A stretch of 64,000 nucleotides of DNA from Reticulitermes speratus. Lineage: Eukaryota > Arthropoda > Insecta > Blattodea > Rhinotermitidae. The notes under the pieces are model-generated. The model was not told where the DNA came from. It searched no databases and saw only the letters and a program-made list of their open reading frames with translations. The stretch is taken from NCBI GenBank assembly GCA_021186555.1, contig JAJKFL010000014.1:44104700-44168699 (forward strand), written 5' to 3'. Made by a program: the position numbers and the translations under genes. Below, in pieces: positions 24,471 to 35,309 of the stretch (positions within the stretch are counted from its first letter, which is position 1; each line of letters starts with the position of its first letter).

Positions 24471-25193
24471 AGCTCTGTTCTTTAACACGTTATAACTTTA
24501 ACACATGTGCAGTTTCGTGTTAACTCTGTTATTGCTGAAAGTTGTAATTTTGCCATCAATGCGTGCTGCTGAATAATGGAGTCATGGTTTTATCTTGATG
24601 AATAGCTATGTGGTCATTGCCATCATTTTGTATTGCTGAGTAATGACGTCATCACTTCCTATTGCTGACAATTGTGCATATCTGCTGTGTGTGTCCTTAT
24701 GGCTCACGTTGTTACTCTGATGTTGGTTTATAGCTCTGACTTGTCGTCATGGCAATAACGGTGTCAGTATCTTGCTAATGACAGCAGCGTCTGACGTGAC
24801 TGTCAGTACTGCACACGCCATAGCTATTGACATTACAAATACGTAACAGTAAAACGTGATACTGTACTTGTTAACGCCATGACAGCGTATGGAGAATTGA
24901 AGGTATAGCTTCACGCTGCCTTAATTTCTGCTCTAGATGTCAGCTTCACGCCCCCGTCGCCTTACCTGTGGGGTAAGAGCCCTCTGCGCGGTGAACAGTA
25001 GACTTGGTGGGTCTCAGAGGCAGTCTGGACCCTTTGGAGAAGAGAAAAACGTTTTGGTACTGTCAGTAACAGAAAAATATTGCCTTGGTCATCGTGTCGG
25101 TATACCGACTGCGCTGTAGGGGTTTCCTGTCGATAAAACTCTTTAGGTAACTTTATATATATATATATATATACCGTGCATTTTTGATATGTA
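24471..25193. other. Unassigned sequence with a SINE family 2 fragment and (TA)n
   Basis: At about 24935-25062 a diverged minus-strand fragment of SINE family 2 is recognisable (CAGCTTCACGCCCCCGTC ... GGTGGGTCTCAGAGGC ... GAGAAGAG). A (TA)n microsatellite occupies about 25155-25173. No gene is seen. Confidence 0.5.
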
Positions 25194-25750
25194 ACTAATT
25201 TTATTTCAAACCAACAAATGCACTACACCGCACATCTCACAAATTACACACCAACGTAACGCACTATATTTTCACTTTTTCTTCTTTAACCCCTACATAT
25301 GTTTCAGCCTTTACAAGGCCATCTTCAGGGGGCTCGTAATGTACATTTACTTTACATCCATTGTTTATGTCTGCTATTGTTATATATCACATGTAGTCAA
25401 GTTTCATAATCATTTATATTACAGTTATTTACAATTTCTGTCTTTAAATATATAAAACACAGATTTTAAAATCCTTAAATAAGTTTCGTCAATATTTTCG
25501 TAGTAAAATGATACAATGAAGCTATGTGGTTTTTTAAGATGTATCTGCTACCATCAGCTTGTTATTGGCAGTTGGTTATGTATATATAGGTAATCAGTTA
25601 AGTAACACAGGTCCTGTGTAATAATGAACATCAGCATTGTATTTATATTGTGTTATTATTTTTATACGGTGTGTGTGCAAATTTTGTTATTATCAGTTTG
25701 AGTAGAATGACTGTATGACACCGCATTTGTTGGATTGAAATAAAACTAAT
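25194..25750 (-). mobile_element. ~557-bp element with inverted ends carrying a hammerhead-like ribozyme
   Basis: The ends are inverted: TTTTATTTCAAACCAACA on the left pairs with TTGGATTGAAATAAAA on the right. The left inner part, CGCACTATATTTTCACTTT, is shared with the foldback at 33516-33625. The minus strand contains a hammerhead fold at 25288-25334. The combination of inverted arms and a hammerhead is reminiscent of Penelope-like retroelements or related non-autonomous elements, but no protein is encoded, so the class is uncertain. Confidence 0.6.
25288..25334 (-). ncRNA. Candidate type I hammerhead ribozyme
   Basis: Read on the minus strand: AGCCCC (stem I), CUGAAGA core, one extra U, GGCCUU-GUA-AAGGCU (stem II, 6 pairs including one G-U), GAAA core, C-AUAU-G (very short stem III closed by A-U), A at the cleavage position, then GGGGUU (stem I partner, 6 pairs including one G-U). 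All core bases match the hammerhead consensus CUGANGA...GAA. The extra nucleotide after the first core segment is known from some viroid hammerheads. Short stem III forms are known in retroelement hammerheads. Activity is inferred from the fold only. Confidence 0.6.
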
Positions 25751-25822
25751 TAATTAGCCGTAGGTAAGTTCTGTAAGGTCAAAGTAAAACTTAACTGTTC
25801 GTAAAAGTGAGGCTTGAAGACG

Positions 25823-28235
25823 CAAAGGAGATGTGTTGGTAAATATGGTAATGCGGGCGGAGGTGAATAGTGCCTTAAGGGAGATGTGTTGGTAAATATG
25901 GCAATGCGCGGGCGGAGGTGAATAGTGCCTTAAAGGAGATGTGTTGGTAAATATGGCAATGCGCGGAGGTGAATAGTGCCTTAAGGGAGATGTGTTGGTA
26001 AATATGGCAATGCGGGCGGAGGTGAATAGTGCCTTAAGGGAGATGTGTTGGTAAATATGGCAATGCGGGCGGAGGTGAATAGTGCCTTAAGGGAGATGTG
26101 TTGGTAAATATGGTAATGCGGGCGGAGGTGAATAGTGCCTTAAGGGAGATGTGTTTGTAAATATGGCAATGCGGACGGAGGTGAATAGTGCCTTAAGGGA
26201 GATGTGTTTGTAAATATGGCAATGCGGGCGGAGGTGAATAGTGCCTTAAGGGAGATGTGTTTGTAAATATGGTAATGCGGGCGGAGGTGAATAGTGCCTT
26301 AAGGGAGATTTGTTGGTAAATATGGTAATGCGCGGAGGTGAATAGTGCCTTAAGGGAGATGTGTTGGTAAATATGGTAATGCGGGTGGAGGTGAATAGTG
26401 CCTTAAGGGAGATGTGTTGGTAAATATGGTAATGCGGGTGGAGGTGAATAGTGCCTTAAGGGAGATGTGTTGGTAAATATGGTAATGCGGGTGGAGGTGA
26501 ATAGTGCCTTAAGGGAGATGTGTTGGTAAATATGGCAATGCGGGTGGAGGTGAATAGTGCCTTAAGGGAGATGTGTTGGTAAATATGGCAATGCGGGTGG
26601 AGGTGAATAGTGCCTTAAGGGAGATGTGTTGGTAAATATGGTAATGCGGGTGGAGGTGAATAGTGCCTTAAGGGAGATGTGTTGGTAAATATGGTAATGC
26701 GGGTGGAGATGAATAGTGCCTTAAGGGAGATGTGTTGGTAAATATGGTAATGCGGGTGGAGGTGAATAGTGCCTTAAGGGAGATTTGTTGGTAAATATGG
26801 CAATGCGGGTGGAGGTGAATAGTGCCTTAAGGGAGATGTGTTGGTAAATATGGTAATGCGGGCGGAGGTGAATAGTGCCTTAAGGGAGATGTGTTGGTAA
26901 ATATGGTAATGCGGGCGGAGGTGAATAGTGCCTTAAGGGAGATGTGTTGGTAAATATGGCAATGCGCGGAGGTGAATAGTGCCTTAAGGGAGATGTGTTG
27001 GTAAATATGGCAATGCGCGGAGGTTAATAGTGCCTTAAGGGAGATGTGTTGGTAAATATGGCAATGCGGGCGGAGGTGAATAGTGCCTTAAGGGAGATGT
27101 GTTGGTAAATATGGTAATGCGCGGAGGTGAATAGTGCCTTAAGGGAGATGTGTTGGTAAATATGGCAATGCGCGGAGGTTAATAGTGCCTTAAGGGAGAT
27201 GTGTTGGTAAATATGGCAATGCGGGCGGAGGTGAATAGTGCCTTAAGGGAGATGTGTTGGTAAATATGGTAATGCGCGGAGGTGAATAGTGCCTTAAGGG
27301 AGATGTGTTTGGTAAATATGGCAATGCGCGGAGGTTAATAGTGCCTTAAGGGAGATGTGTTGGTAAATATGGCAATGCGGGCGGAGGTGAATAGTGCCTT
27401 AAGGGAGATGTGTTTGTAAATATGGCAATGCGGGCGGAGGTGAATAGTGCCTTAAGGGAGATGTGTTTGTAAATATGGTAATGCGGGCGGAGGTGAATAG
27501 TGCCTTAAGGGAGATGTGTTGGTAAATATGGTAATGCGCGGAGGTGAATAGTGCCTTAAGGGAGATGTGTTGGTAAATATGGCAATGCGCGGAGGTGAAT
27601 AGTGCCTTAAGGGAGATGTGTTGGTAAATATGGCAATGCGCGGAGGTGAATAGTGCCTTAAGGGAGATGTGTTGGTAAATATGGCAATGCGCGGAGGTGA
27701 ATAGTGCCTTAAGGGAGATGTGTTGGTAAATATGGCAATGCGCGGGCGGAGGTGAATAGTGCCTTAAGGGAGATGTGTTGGTAAATATGGCAATGCGGGC
27801 GGAGGTGAATAGTGCCTTAAGGGAGATGTGTTGGTAAATATGGCAATGCGGGCGGAGGTGAATAGTGCCTTAAGGGAGATGTGTTGGTAAATATGGCAAT
27901 GCGGGCGGAGGTGAATAGTGCCTTAAGGGAGATGTGTTGGTAAATATGGCAATGCGGGCGGAGGTGAATAGTGCCTTAAGGGAGATGTGTTGGTAAATAT
28001 GGCAATGCGCGGAGGTGAATAGTGCCTTAAGGGAGATGTGTTTGTAAATATGGCAATGCGCGGAGGTGAATAGTGCCTTAAGGGAGATGTGTTGGTAAAT
28101 ATGGCAATGCGCGGAGGTGAATAGTGCCTTAAGGGAGATTTGTTGGTAAATATGGCAATGCGCGGAGGTGAATAGTGCCTTAAGGGAGATTTGTTGGTAA
28201 ATATGGCAATGCGCGGAGGTGAATAGTGCCTTAAG
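25823..28235. repeat. 53-bp tandem array (units 51-55 bp)
   Basis: About 45 copies with GAGATGTGTTGGTAAATATG, GGAGGTGAATAGTGCC and TTAAGG. The variable spot is GCGGGCGG, GCGGGTGG, GCGCGG or GCGCGGGCGG. The GCGGGTGG form is clustered at about 26385-26820. A trimeric higher-order block of about 155 bp, marked by GGAGGTTAAT at about 27021, 27176 and 27332, is repeated three times. CCTTAAGG gives an 8-bp palindrome per unit. Confidence 0.95.
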
Positions 28236-28331
28236 CAGGAGGAGATTTGTCCCCGGGGTGCCCGCTGATACAGTGTTGTGTGCTGGGCACATCGGTGTTC
28301 GATAATATAGTGTCTAGGTGTCGTTTAACGA

Positions 28332-28495
28332 GCAACAGTGGAATGATATTGGCAGCGGAGAACAGAAATACTCAGGTAATACCTGTCCCAGTGCCATTGT
28401 GTCCACCACAAATCGGACATGAAATGGCCTGGGATCGAACCCGGGCCCCCGCGGTGAGATGCCGGCGGCTAACCGCCTGAGCCATGGCATGCGGC
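28332..28495 (-). mobile_element. SINE family 1 copy
   Basis: The minus strand has CCATGGCTCAGGCGGTTAG (box A), GGGTTCGATCCCAGG (box B), GATTTGTGGTGGACAC and AATGGCACTGGGACAGG, then a CATTCCACTGTTGC end. It is in family order without satellite expansion. It lies directly right of the 53-bp array. Confidence 0.8.
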
Positions 28496-28967
28496 TTCGG
28501 CAGTGTACTGTGGACATGCAGATACACGCAGTTACGTGTTACGACACGTGTGCGAAGCTGTGCGTGCTTGAGGTAACACCTGCAGTTGCGATGTGTTTAA
28601 ATCTCTACGCATTCCAACGACGCAGTTTTATGATTACGAATTCATGTGAAGTTTTTTTTTTTCCCCGCAGAGCTTCATTAGCAAATTAAAATTCTGCCAT
28701 AGCTGTCATTTCTTTGCCTCAATTAACATGAAAGTATTGCCTGCTGTGCCAGTAAGTGTCACGAGCCCCTCTGATCCGATTTGTATTTGCAACACTGACT
28801 GACTGAAACGTGGGCATCACACGGCAATTTTGTGAGTGGTTTGTAATCATCTTTTGCATGAAGCTGCCATTTCGTGATTATACTTCTACATGTCAGATTT
28901 TTATAAATATTTGTTAATGTGGACATACAGGTGTGCACGTGATACAGCGGGAACTAACGAACTGGAT
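28496..28967. other. Unassigned sequence, no gene seen
   Basis: No recognisable element or gene. It ends where the 48-bp array begins. Confidence 0.35.
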
Positions 28968-31900
28968 GTAGTACCGAACTGTGCCAGTAGGTGTAGTAAT
29001 GGTAGTGTGTTGCTCGTAGTACCGAACTGTGCCAGTAGGTGTAGTAATGGTAGTGTGTTGCTCGTAGTACCGAACTGTGCCAGTAGGTGTAGTAATGGTA
29101 GTGTGTTGCTCGTAGTACCGAACTGTGCCAGTAGGTGTAGTAATGGTAGTGTGTTGCTCGTAGTACCGAACTGTGCCAGTAGGTGTAGTAATTGTAGTGT
29201 GTTGCTCGTAGTACCGAACTGTGCCAGTAGGTGTAGTAATGGTAGTGTGTTGCTCGTAGTACCGAACTGTGCCAGTAGGTGTAGTAATTGTAGTGTGTTG
29301 CTCGTAGTACCGAACTGTGCCAGTAGGTGTAGTAATGGTAGTGTGTTGCTCGTAGTACCGATCTGTGCCAGTAGGTGTAGTAATGGTAGTGTGTTGCTCG
29401 TAGTACCGATCTGTGCCAGTAGGTGTAGTAATGGTAGTGTGTTGCTCGTAGTACCGATCTGTGCCAGTAGGTGTAGTAATGGTAGTGTGTTGCTCGTAGT
29501 ACCGATCTGTGCCAGTAGGTGTAGTAATGGTAGTGTGTTGCTCGTAGTACCGAACTGTGCCAGTAGGTGTAGTAATGGTAGTGTGTTGCTCGTAGTACCG
29601 ATCTGTGCCAGTAGGTGTAGTAATGGTAGTGTGTTGCTCGTAGTACCGAACTGTGCCAGTAGGTGTAGTAATGGTAGTGTGTTGCTCGTAGTACCGAACT
29701 GTGCCAGTAGGTGTAGTAATGGTAGTGTGTTGCTCGTAGTACCGAACTGTGCCAGTAGGTGTAGTAATGGTAGTGTGTTGCTCGTAGTACCGAACTGTGC
29801 CAGTAGGTGTAGTAATGGTAGTGTGTTGCTCGTAGTACCGATCTGTGCCAGTAGGTGTAGTAATGGTAGTGTGTTGCTCGTAGTACCGATCTGTGCCAGT
29901 AGGTGTAGTAATGGTAGTGTGTTGCTCGTAGTACCGAACTGTGCCAGTAGGTATAGTAATGGTAGTGTGTTGCTCGTAGTACCGATCTGTGCCAGTAGGT
30001 GTAGTAATGGTAGTGTGTTGCTCGTAGTACCGATCTGTGCCAGTAGGTGTAGTAATGGTAGTGTGTTGCTCGTAGTACCGATCTGTGCCAGTAGGTGTAG
30101 TAATAGTAGTGTGTTGCTCGTAGTACCGATCTGTGCCAGTAGGTGTAGTAATGGTAGTGTGTTGCTCGTAGTACCGATCTGTGCCAGTAGGTGTAGTAAT
30201 GGTAGTGTGTTGCTCGTAGTACCGATCTGTGCCAGTAGGTGTAGTAATGGTAGTGTGTTGCTCGTAGTACCGATCTGTGCCAGTAGGTGTAGTAATGGTA
30301 GTGTGTTGCTCGTAGTACCGATCTGTGCCAGTAGGTGTAGTAATGGTAGTGTGTTGCTCGTAGTACCGATCTGTGCCAGTAGGTGTAGTAATGGTAGTGT
30401 GTTGCTCGTAGTACCGATCTGTGCCAGTAGGTGTAGTAATGGTAGTGTGTTGCTCGTAGTACCGATCTGTGCCAGTAGTGTTAGTAATGGTAGTGTGTTG
30501 CTCGTAGTACCGAACTGTGACTGTAGGTGTAGTAATGGTAGTGTGTTGCTCGTAGTACCGAACTGTGCCAGTAGGTGTAGTAATGGTAGTGTGTTGCTCG
30601 TAGTACCGAACTGTGCCAGTAGGTGTAGTAATGGTAGTGTGTTGCTCGTAGTACCGAACTGTGCCAGTAGGTGTAGTAATGGTAGTGTGTTGCTCGTAGT
30701 ACCGAACTGTGCCAGTAGGTGTAGTAATGGTAGTGTGTTGCTCGTAGTACCGAACTGTGCCAGTAGGTGTAGTAATGGTAGTGTGTTGCTCGTAGTACCG
30801 AACTGTGCCAGTAGGTGTAGTAATGGTAGTGTGTTGCTCGTAGTACCGAACTGTGACAGTAGGTGTAGTAATGGTAGTGTGTTGCTCGTAGTACCGATCT
30901 GTGCCAGTAGGTGTAGTAATGGTAGTGTGTTGCTCGTAGTACCGATCTGTGCCAGTAGGTGTAGTAATGGTAGTGTGTTGCTCGTAGTACCGAACTGTGC
31001 CAGTAGTGTAGTAATGGTAGTGTGTTGCTCGTAGTACCGAACTGTGCCAGTAGGTGTAGTAATGGTAGTGTGTTGCTCGTAGTACCGAACTGTGCCAGTA
31101 GTGTAGTAATGGTAGTGTGTTGCTCGTAGTACCGAACTGTGCCAGTAGGTGTAGTAATGGTAGTGTGTTGCTCGTAGTACCGAACTGTGCCAGTAGGTGT
31201 AGTAATGGTAGTGTGTTGCTCGTAGTACCGAACTGTGCCAGTAGTGTAGTAATGGTAGTGTGTTGCTCGTAGTACCGAACTGTGCCAGTAGGTGTAGTAA
31301 TGGTAGTGTGTTGCTCGTAGTACCGAACTGTGCCAGTAGGTGTAGTAATGGTAGTGTGTTGCTCGTAGTACCGATCTGTGCCAGTAGGTGTAGTAATGGT
31401 AGTGTGTTGCTCGTAGTACCGAACTGTGCCAGTAGGTGTAGTAATGGTAGTGTGTTGCTCGTAGTACCGATCTGTGCCAGTAGGTGTAGTAATGGTAGTG
31501 TGTTGCTCGTAGTACCGAACTGTGCCAGTAGTGTAGTAATGGTAGTGTGTTGCTCGTAGTACCGAACTGTGCCAGTAGGTGTAGTAATGGTAGTGTGTTG
31601 CTCGTAGTACCGAACTGTGCCAGTAGGTGTAGTAATGGTAGTGTGTTGCTCGTAGTACCGAACTGTGCCAGTAGTGTAGTAATGGTAGTGTGTTGCTCGT
31701 AGTACCGAACTGTGCCAGTAGTGTAGTAATGGTAGTGTGTTGCTCGTAGTACCGAACTGTGCCAGTAGGTGTAGTAATGGTAGTGTGTTGCTCGTAGTAC
31801 CGAACTGTGCCAGTAGTGTAGTAATGGTAGTGTGTTGCTCGTAGTACCGAACTGTGCCAGTAGTGTAGTAATGGTAGTGTGTTGCTCGTAGTACCGAACT

Positions 31901-32116
31901 GTGCCAGTAGGTGTAGTAATGGTAGTGTGTTGCTCGTAGTACCGAACTGTGCCAGTAGGTGTAGTAATGGTAGTGTGTTGCTCGTAGTACCGAACTGTGC
32001 CAGTAGGTGTAGTAATGGTAGTGTGTTGCTCGTAGTACCGAACTGTGCCAGTAGGTGTAGTAATGGTAGTGTGTTGCTCGTAGTACCGAACTGTGCCAGT
32101 AGGTGTAGTAATGGTA
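28968..32116. repeat. 48-bp tandem array
   Basis: About 65 copies of a 48-bp unit (GTAGTACCGAACTGTGCC, AGTAGGTGTAGTAATGG, TAGTGTGTTGCTC). GAACTG and GATCTG variants occur in blocks. A 47-bp variant with AGTAGTGTAG is common at about 31000-31870. 48 is divisible by 3, giving open frames of about 700 codons on the plus strand and over 1,000 on the minus strand. The frames break wherever 47-bp units occur, with no sign of selection, so I do not call a protein. Confidence 0.96.
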
Positions 32117-32621
32117 ATCTCGTTCTAAATGTAGTGTTAAGAAAATACAGAATTTCCACTTCGGTTCGTAGACTTTCTCCATCTTTCCGTATTCAAAGAG
32201 AATGTAACTCCGGTCCCCGTAACCATTGGATAGAAAACGAAACGGGGGGGGGGGGGGGGGGGGGCATAGTCGGTCTGAACGCCGCGGAGACGAATGACGT
32301 CTGATTCCCCTGTTGGTCACTCCATAGCCCAATGACCGGCAAACAGCAGCAGCAGCATTGGGGTTCACATGGCGGTGACTGTGAAGATTGTGTGACGTCA
32401 TGTGAGTTGGTGGAGCCTGACATTTGGAGGATCGTTCTACATCATTCACCAGGGTACGAATATTTGAAGACGGAGGCAGCACATTATGTCGAATCGTTAG
32501 TGTCACGTCATAGAAGAATGACATCTACAGCCGCATTGCGGCATGTCGTGGTGACCTGCTAGACTGCCCTGTGGCTAACGTGCCTTTAAAAGGTTAAGTT
32601 GGCCCTATCCACGCCAGAAGC
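32117..32621. other. Unassigned sequence with a 21-bp poly-G tract
   Basis: A run of 21 G lies at 32244-32264. CAGCAGCAGCAGCA lies near 32344. No gene is recognised. Confidence 0.4.
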
Positions 32622-32905
32622 CATATAGGAGAAGGGGGCAGTAGAGATGTGGCTCCTTTCATTCTTAACCTCTTCACTAGATGGAGGTATGTGATCAGCT
32701 TTACGCCCCGGTCGCTTTATCGCCTCCGAAGTGACCTCGATAACAACTGAAGAGGAGGCTGGGTGGACCCCAGAGCTGGTCAGCACGTTCTGGGGAAGAG
32801 AAAAATGTCTTCTGCTGAGATACGAACCCCGGACCGTCCAGCCCGTAGTATAGTGACGATACTGACTCTTCTGGCTGTTCGACAGCTTCTCCTGTGTCGG
32901 GCCTG
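32622..32905 (-). mobile_element. SINE family 2 copy
   Basis: The minus strand has a degenerate box B (CCGGGGTTCGTATCTC), then CAGCTCTGGGGTCCACC, CAGCCTCCTC, GCGACCGGGGCGTAAAGC and a GTTAAGAATGAAAGGAGCC end. The order agrees with copies at 33052, 58312 and 61715. It encodes nothing; its frames read as SINE body. Confidence 0.75.
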
Positions 32906-33051
32906 TGAAGCTGTCTGTGCAGATGCTTTGCTATCCTTCGAAAAGAAAAGAAAAAAAAACCTGACGAAGGAAATGGTACATCTGCTGTGAGAGTTCGATA
33001 GACATTGTGTAGGCGGAAAGGTAAAGGTCTCCCTAGAACAGGCCACGAAGG

Positions 33052-33290
33052 CTCAGAGAGGTAGTAGAGGAATGGCTCTACTGTTTCTTTAACCTCGGCG
33101 CTAGATGAGGGTGGGTGGTGAAGTCCACGTCCCGGCCGCTTTACCCCCGGGAAAGAGACCCGGTACCCATTGTATAGGAGGCTGGGTGGACCCCAGGGCC
33201 GGTCTGGACGGGTGCGGAAAATCTCGCCCAAAAACTGCAATGTGGTCTGTCCCGGTATCGAACTGGGAGTGGCGAGAACAAAGCTTGCTT
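33052..33290 (-). mobile_element. SINE family 2 copy
   Basis: The minus strand has GTTCGATACCGGGACAG (box B-like), GACCGGCCCTGGGGTCC, ACCCAGCCTCC, GGGTCTCTTTCCCGGGGG and a TAAAGCGGCCGGGACG block. It is in the same orientation as the copy at 32622, suggesting a local duplication or independent insertions. Confidence 0.78.
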
Positions 33291-33515
33291 GTACTTAGCT
33301 TATTGTTTCGGAACGGCTAATATTCCACTCGACTGCTAGCTGACCTGACCCTTCTAAAGGGGAACGCTTCTAAAACACGGCCCATCTCATGTGCCCCCGT
33401 CCCCTTCAATATTAACCCCCTCTAACGCCACACCTCTTCAGTTTTCCCACCCGTCCCGGTGATCGTGAAGGCGCGGTCACACTGGCGCGGCGTAACGTAA
33501 GGTCCAAATAACGCA

Positions 33516-33625
33516 GATTACAAACCAACAAAACGCACTATATTTCCACTTTTTATTCTTTAACCCCCACATATAAAAGATTAAAAGTGAAAATATAGTG
33601 CGTTTTGTTGGTTTGTAATTTGAGA
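33516..33625. mobile_element. Foldback derived from the hammerhead-bearing family
   Basis: ATTACAAACCAACAAAACG...CACTATATTTCCACTTT on the left is inverted as AAAGTGAAAATATAGTGCG...TTTTGTTGGTTTGTAAT on the right. The left arm matches 25243-25300 and stops at ACATAT, exactly at the edge of the hammerhead motif in that copy. The hammerhead itself is missing. Confidence 0.75.
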
Positions 33626-33807
33626 TTTGTTAAGCTACATGCACGGTGAAGATAATATGACGAGTATTGCGTGTGCGTACACTACCACACGTTTCGGCCC
33701 AATTGTATGGCTATCAAGTAGTCTACAAATCCATATAAAGAAAGCCTGACCTAAGGAGAGGCTTCTCGTATTACAAACAGCACTTGCCTGTACAGATAAG
33801 GCGATAG
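33626..33807. other. Unassigned spacer
   Basis: It contains ACGTTTCGGCCCAATTG near 33689, a GAAACGT-type half-motif on the minus strand. No gene is seen. Confidence 0.35.
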
Positions 33808-34060
33808 GGTCAGCGGTAGCTCGGTCAGTATAGTGACTATGATACAAGCTGGAGAGCCGAAGGATGTGGTTTCGATACCAGGCAGGAGCAAGAGGTTTTT
33901 CCGTTTCCCACAGTATTCAGACAGGTCATGTATGCATCAGGATCTCTTTCCCGACGGCCGAGGTGTTAGTGTGACTCTCAACATCCACCGCCTAGGCTAA
34001 AAAAGTGATGCCAGTGTGGCGACTAAGCCGGCCGCTAAATCCAGCTGATTGCAATCTTCG
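33808..34060 (+). mobile_element. Candidate tRNA-derived SINE (family 4)
   Basis: GGTAGCTCGGTCAGTATAG is box A-like and GGTTTCGATACCAGGC is box B-like, about 40 bp apart. A non-tRNA body with CAGGATCTCTTTCCCGACG follows. Only one copy is visible, so the ends and family status are uncertain. Confidence 0.45.
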
Positions 34061-34135
34061 CTTAGCGACAAAAAGTCGTATTTCTCATTAGGACTTCGTT
34101 GGGATTTTTAGAATCGACGTAGGGTAAAACTTAGA

Positions 34136-34417
34136 CAGGCCGTGCCATGGCTCAGGCGGTTAGTCGCCGGCCTTTCACCGCGGAGGCCCCGGTTCTATCC
34201 CGGCTCAGTCTGTGTGGGATTTAAGTGGACAAAGTGCCATTGGGACAGGTTTTTCCCCGAGTACTTCGGTTTTCCCCTGTCAGTTTCATTCCACCGGTTC
34301 TCCATTACAAAGAAAAACGAAAAAACTAACCATCTTCATCACAGTTTTGCACAATAAGCCTTAAGGCTGCGGTGCGTCCGTAACATCTGCTGCGGGGCCC
34401 TTCACCACAAAAAAAAG
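34136..34417 (+). mobile_element. Full-length SINE family 1 copy
   Basis: GCCATGGCTCAGGCGGTTAG (box A), CCGGTTCTATCCCGGC (box B) and the body (GGACAAAGTGCCATTGGGAC, TTCCCCGAGTACTTCGG, TTTCATTCCACCGG) are followed by a unique tail with CACAATAAGCCTTAAGG and GCTGCGGGGCCCTTC, ending A-rich. Near-matching CTTAGA-type flanks on both sides could be a target-site duplication. This copy shows the complete SINE, including sequence beyond the 91-bp satellite source region. Confidence 0.85.
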
Positions 34418-34705
34418 CTTAGATAACAACGCTGAATTGTATCGTGCTTACGAGATAATGCAGTTACTGTATGTCAGTTGCGATGTAGTTAGAGATGACA
34501 TAAATTTGACCTTGGGCTTGTTACAGCCTGAACAGTAAAAGCATCTTTGTTAAAACTAAGTACGATATGCAGTGCCGTGGTGCTAGATATAGGAGAGGAA
34601 GGGAGCCATTTGTGTGATTATAACCGCTGTCAAGAACATACAACTTGTGTTTGATACGATGGAAAAAGGTAGTTTAGAAACAATATAAATTCAATTAGCA
34701 GTATT
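34418..34705. other. Unassigned spacer
   Basis: No recognisable gene or repeat. Confidence 0.35.
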
Positions 34706-34790
34706 ATAACCAACAAATACACTTTTTGTATTTCTGTTACACTTTTACCCTACATATGTTTCGGCTGTGGTCCTGCCATCATCAGGGTAC
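34706..34790 (-). mobile_element. Fragment of the hammerhead-bearing family
   Basis: On the plus strand ACCAACAAATACAC is followed by TTACCCTACATATGTTTC, as in the element at 25194. The minus strand at 34745-34790 has CUGAUGA, an extra U, GGC...GCC, GAAAC-AUAU-GUA and GGGUA. All core bases are intact. Stem II is only about 3 pairs and stem I needs a one-base bulge (UACC with GG(G)UA). A weak or partly decayed hammerhead is likely. Confidence 0.5.
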
Positions 34791-35031
34791 ACTAGTAGGT
34801 TCACCTCACTGTCACTGGTTCATTTGGTATTATCACGTCATCACAATGTTTTTGTAGCTTCTGTTCACTTACAATTGCAGATTGTGTTGGTCTTACGTTA
34901 AAAGCTTCAGGTGTAATACTTTTGGTTGTAGATATGAAGCAGTATCTGGTTGGTAGTTGTTAAAACATTAAAGTTGTTAAAATTGTTGAAGAATTTTTTG
35001 AAATTGCTGGCAGCTGGTTTTTTTTATTGGA

Positions 35032-35085
35032 TGTTGACATCCACGTCCTGTTGTTGCTAGCAACAACAGGACGTGGATGTCAACA
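35032..35085. repeat. Perfect 54-bp palindrome
   Basis: The two halves meet at GCTAGC (centre between 35058 and 35059). They are exact reverse complements: TGTTGACATCCACGTCC on the left and GGACGTGGATGTCAACA on the right. No spacer is present. It lies 225 bp left of the largest satellite array. Confidence 0.95.
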
Positions 35086-35309
35086 GGACGCACGGTGAAT
35101 ATAACGTGAAAAAAATATGAATTCAAGTTCAGCGATTTTTTTCGAAAAAAGAAATTGAGATTTTCTTGCATTCTTTTAGCGCGTTTCCCACGGATAGTTT
35201 TCAGCACAGGGTTAACAGTTCGTGCAGGTACACCTCGACTGCGCATGTGCCAACTTGTCGTGGAGTTTGATTCTTGGAGGCTAAAGTTAACCTGAATTAC
35301 ATGTGAAGA
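35086..35309. other. Unassigned spacer before the main array
   Basis: No gene is seen. It ends in GAAGATTCAGTGCGTACC, where the 114-bp array begins at its usual phase. Confidence 0.4.

Noticed and set aside
28901-32524. Open frames of over 1,000 codons on the minus strand and about 700 on the plus strand, resembling a repetitive secreted or silk-like protein
   Set aside because: They lie in a 48-bp tandem array whose length is divisible by 3. Several frames are open at once on both strands, and 47-bp units break the frame freely.
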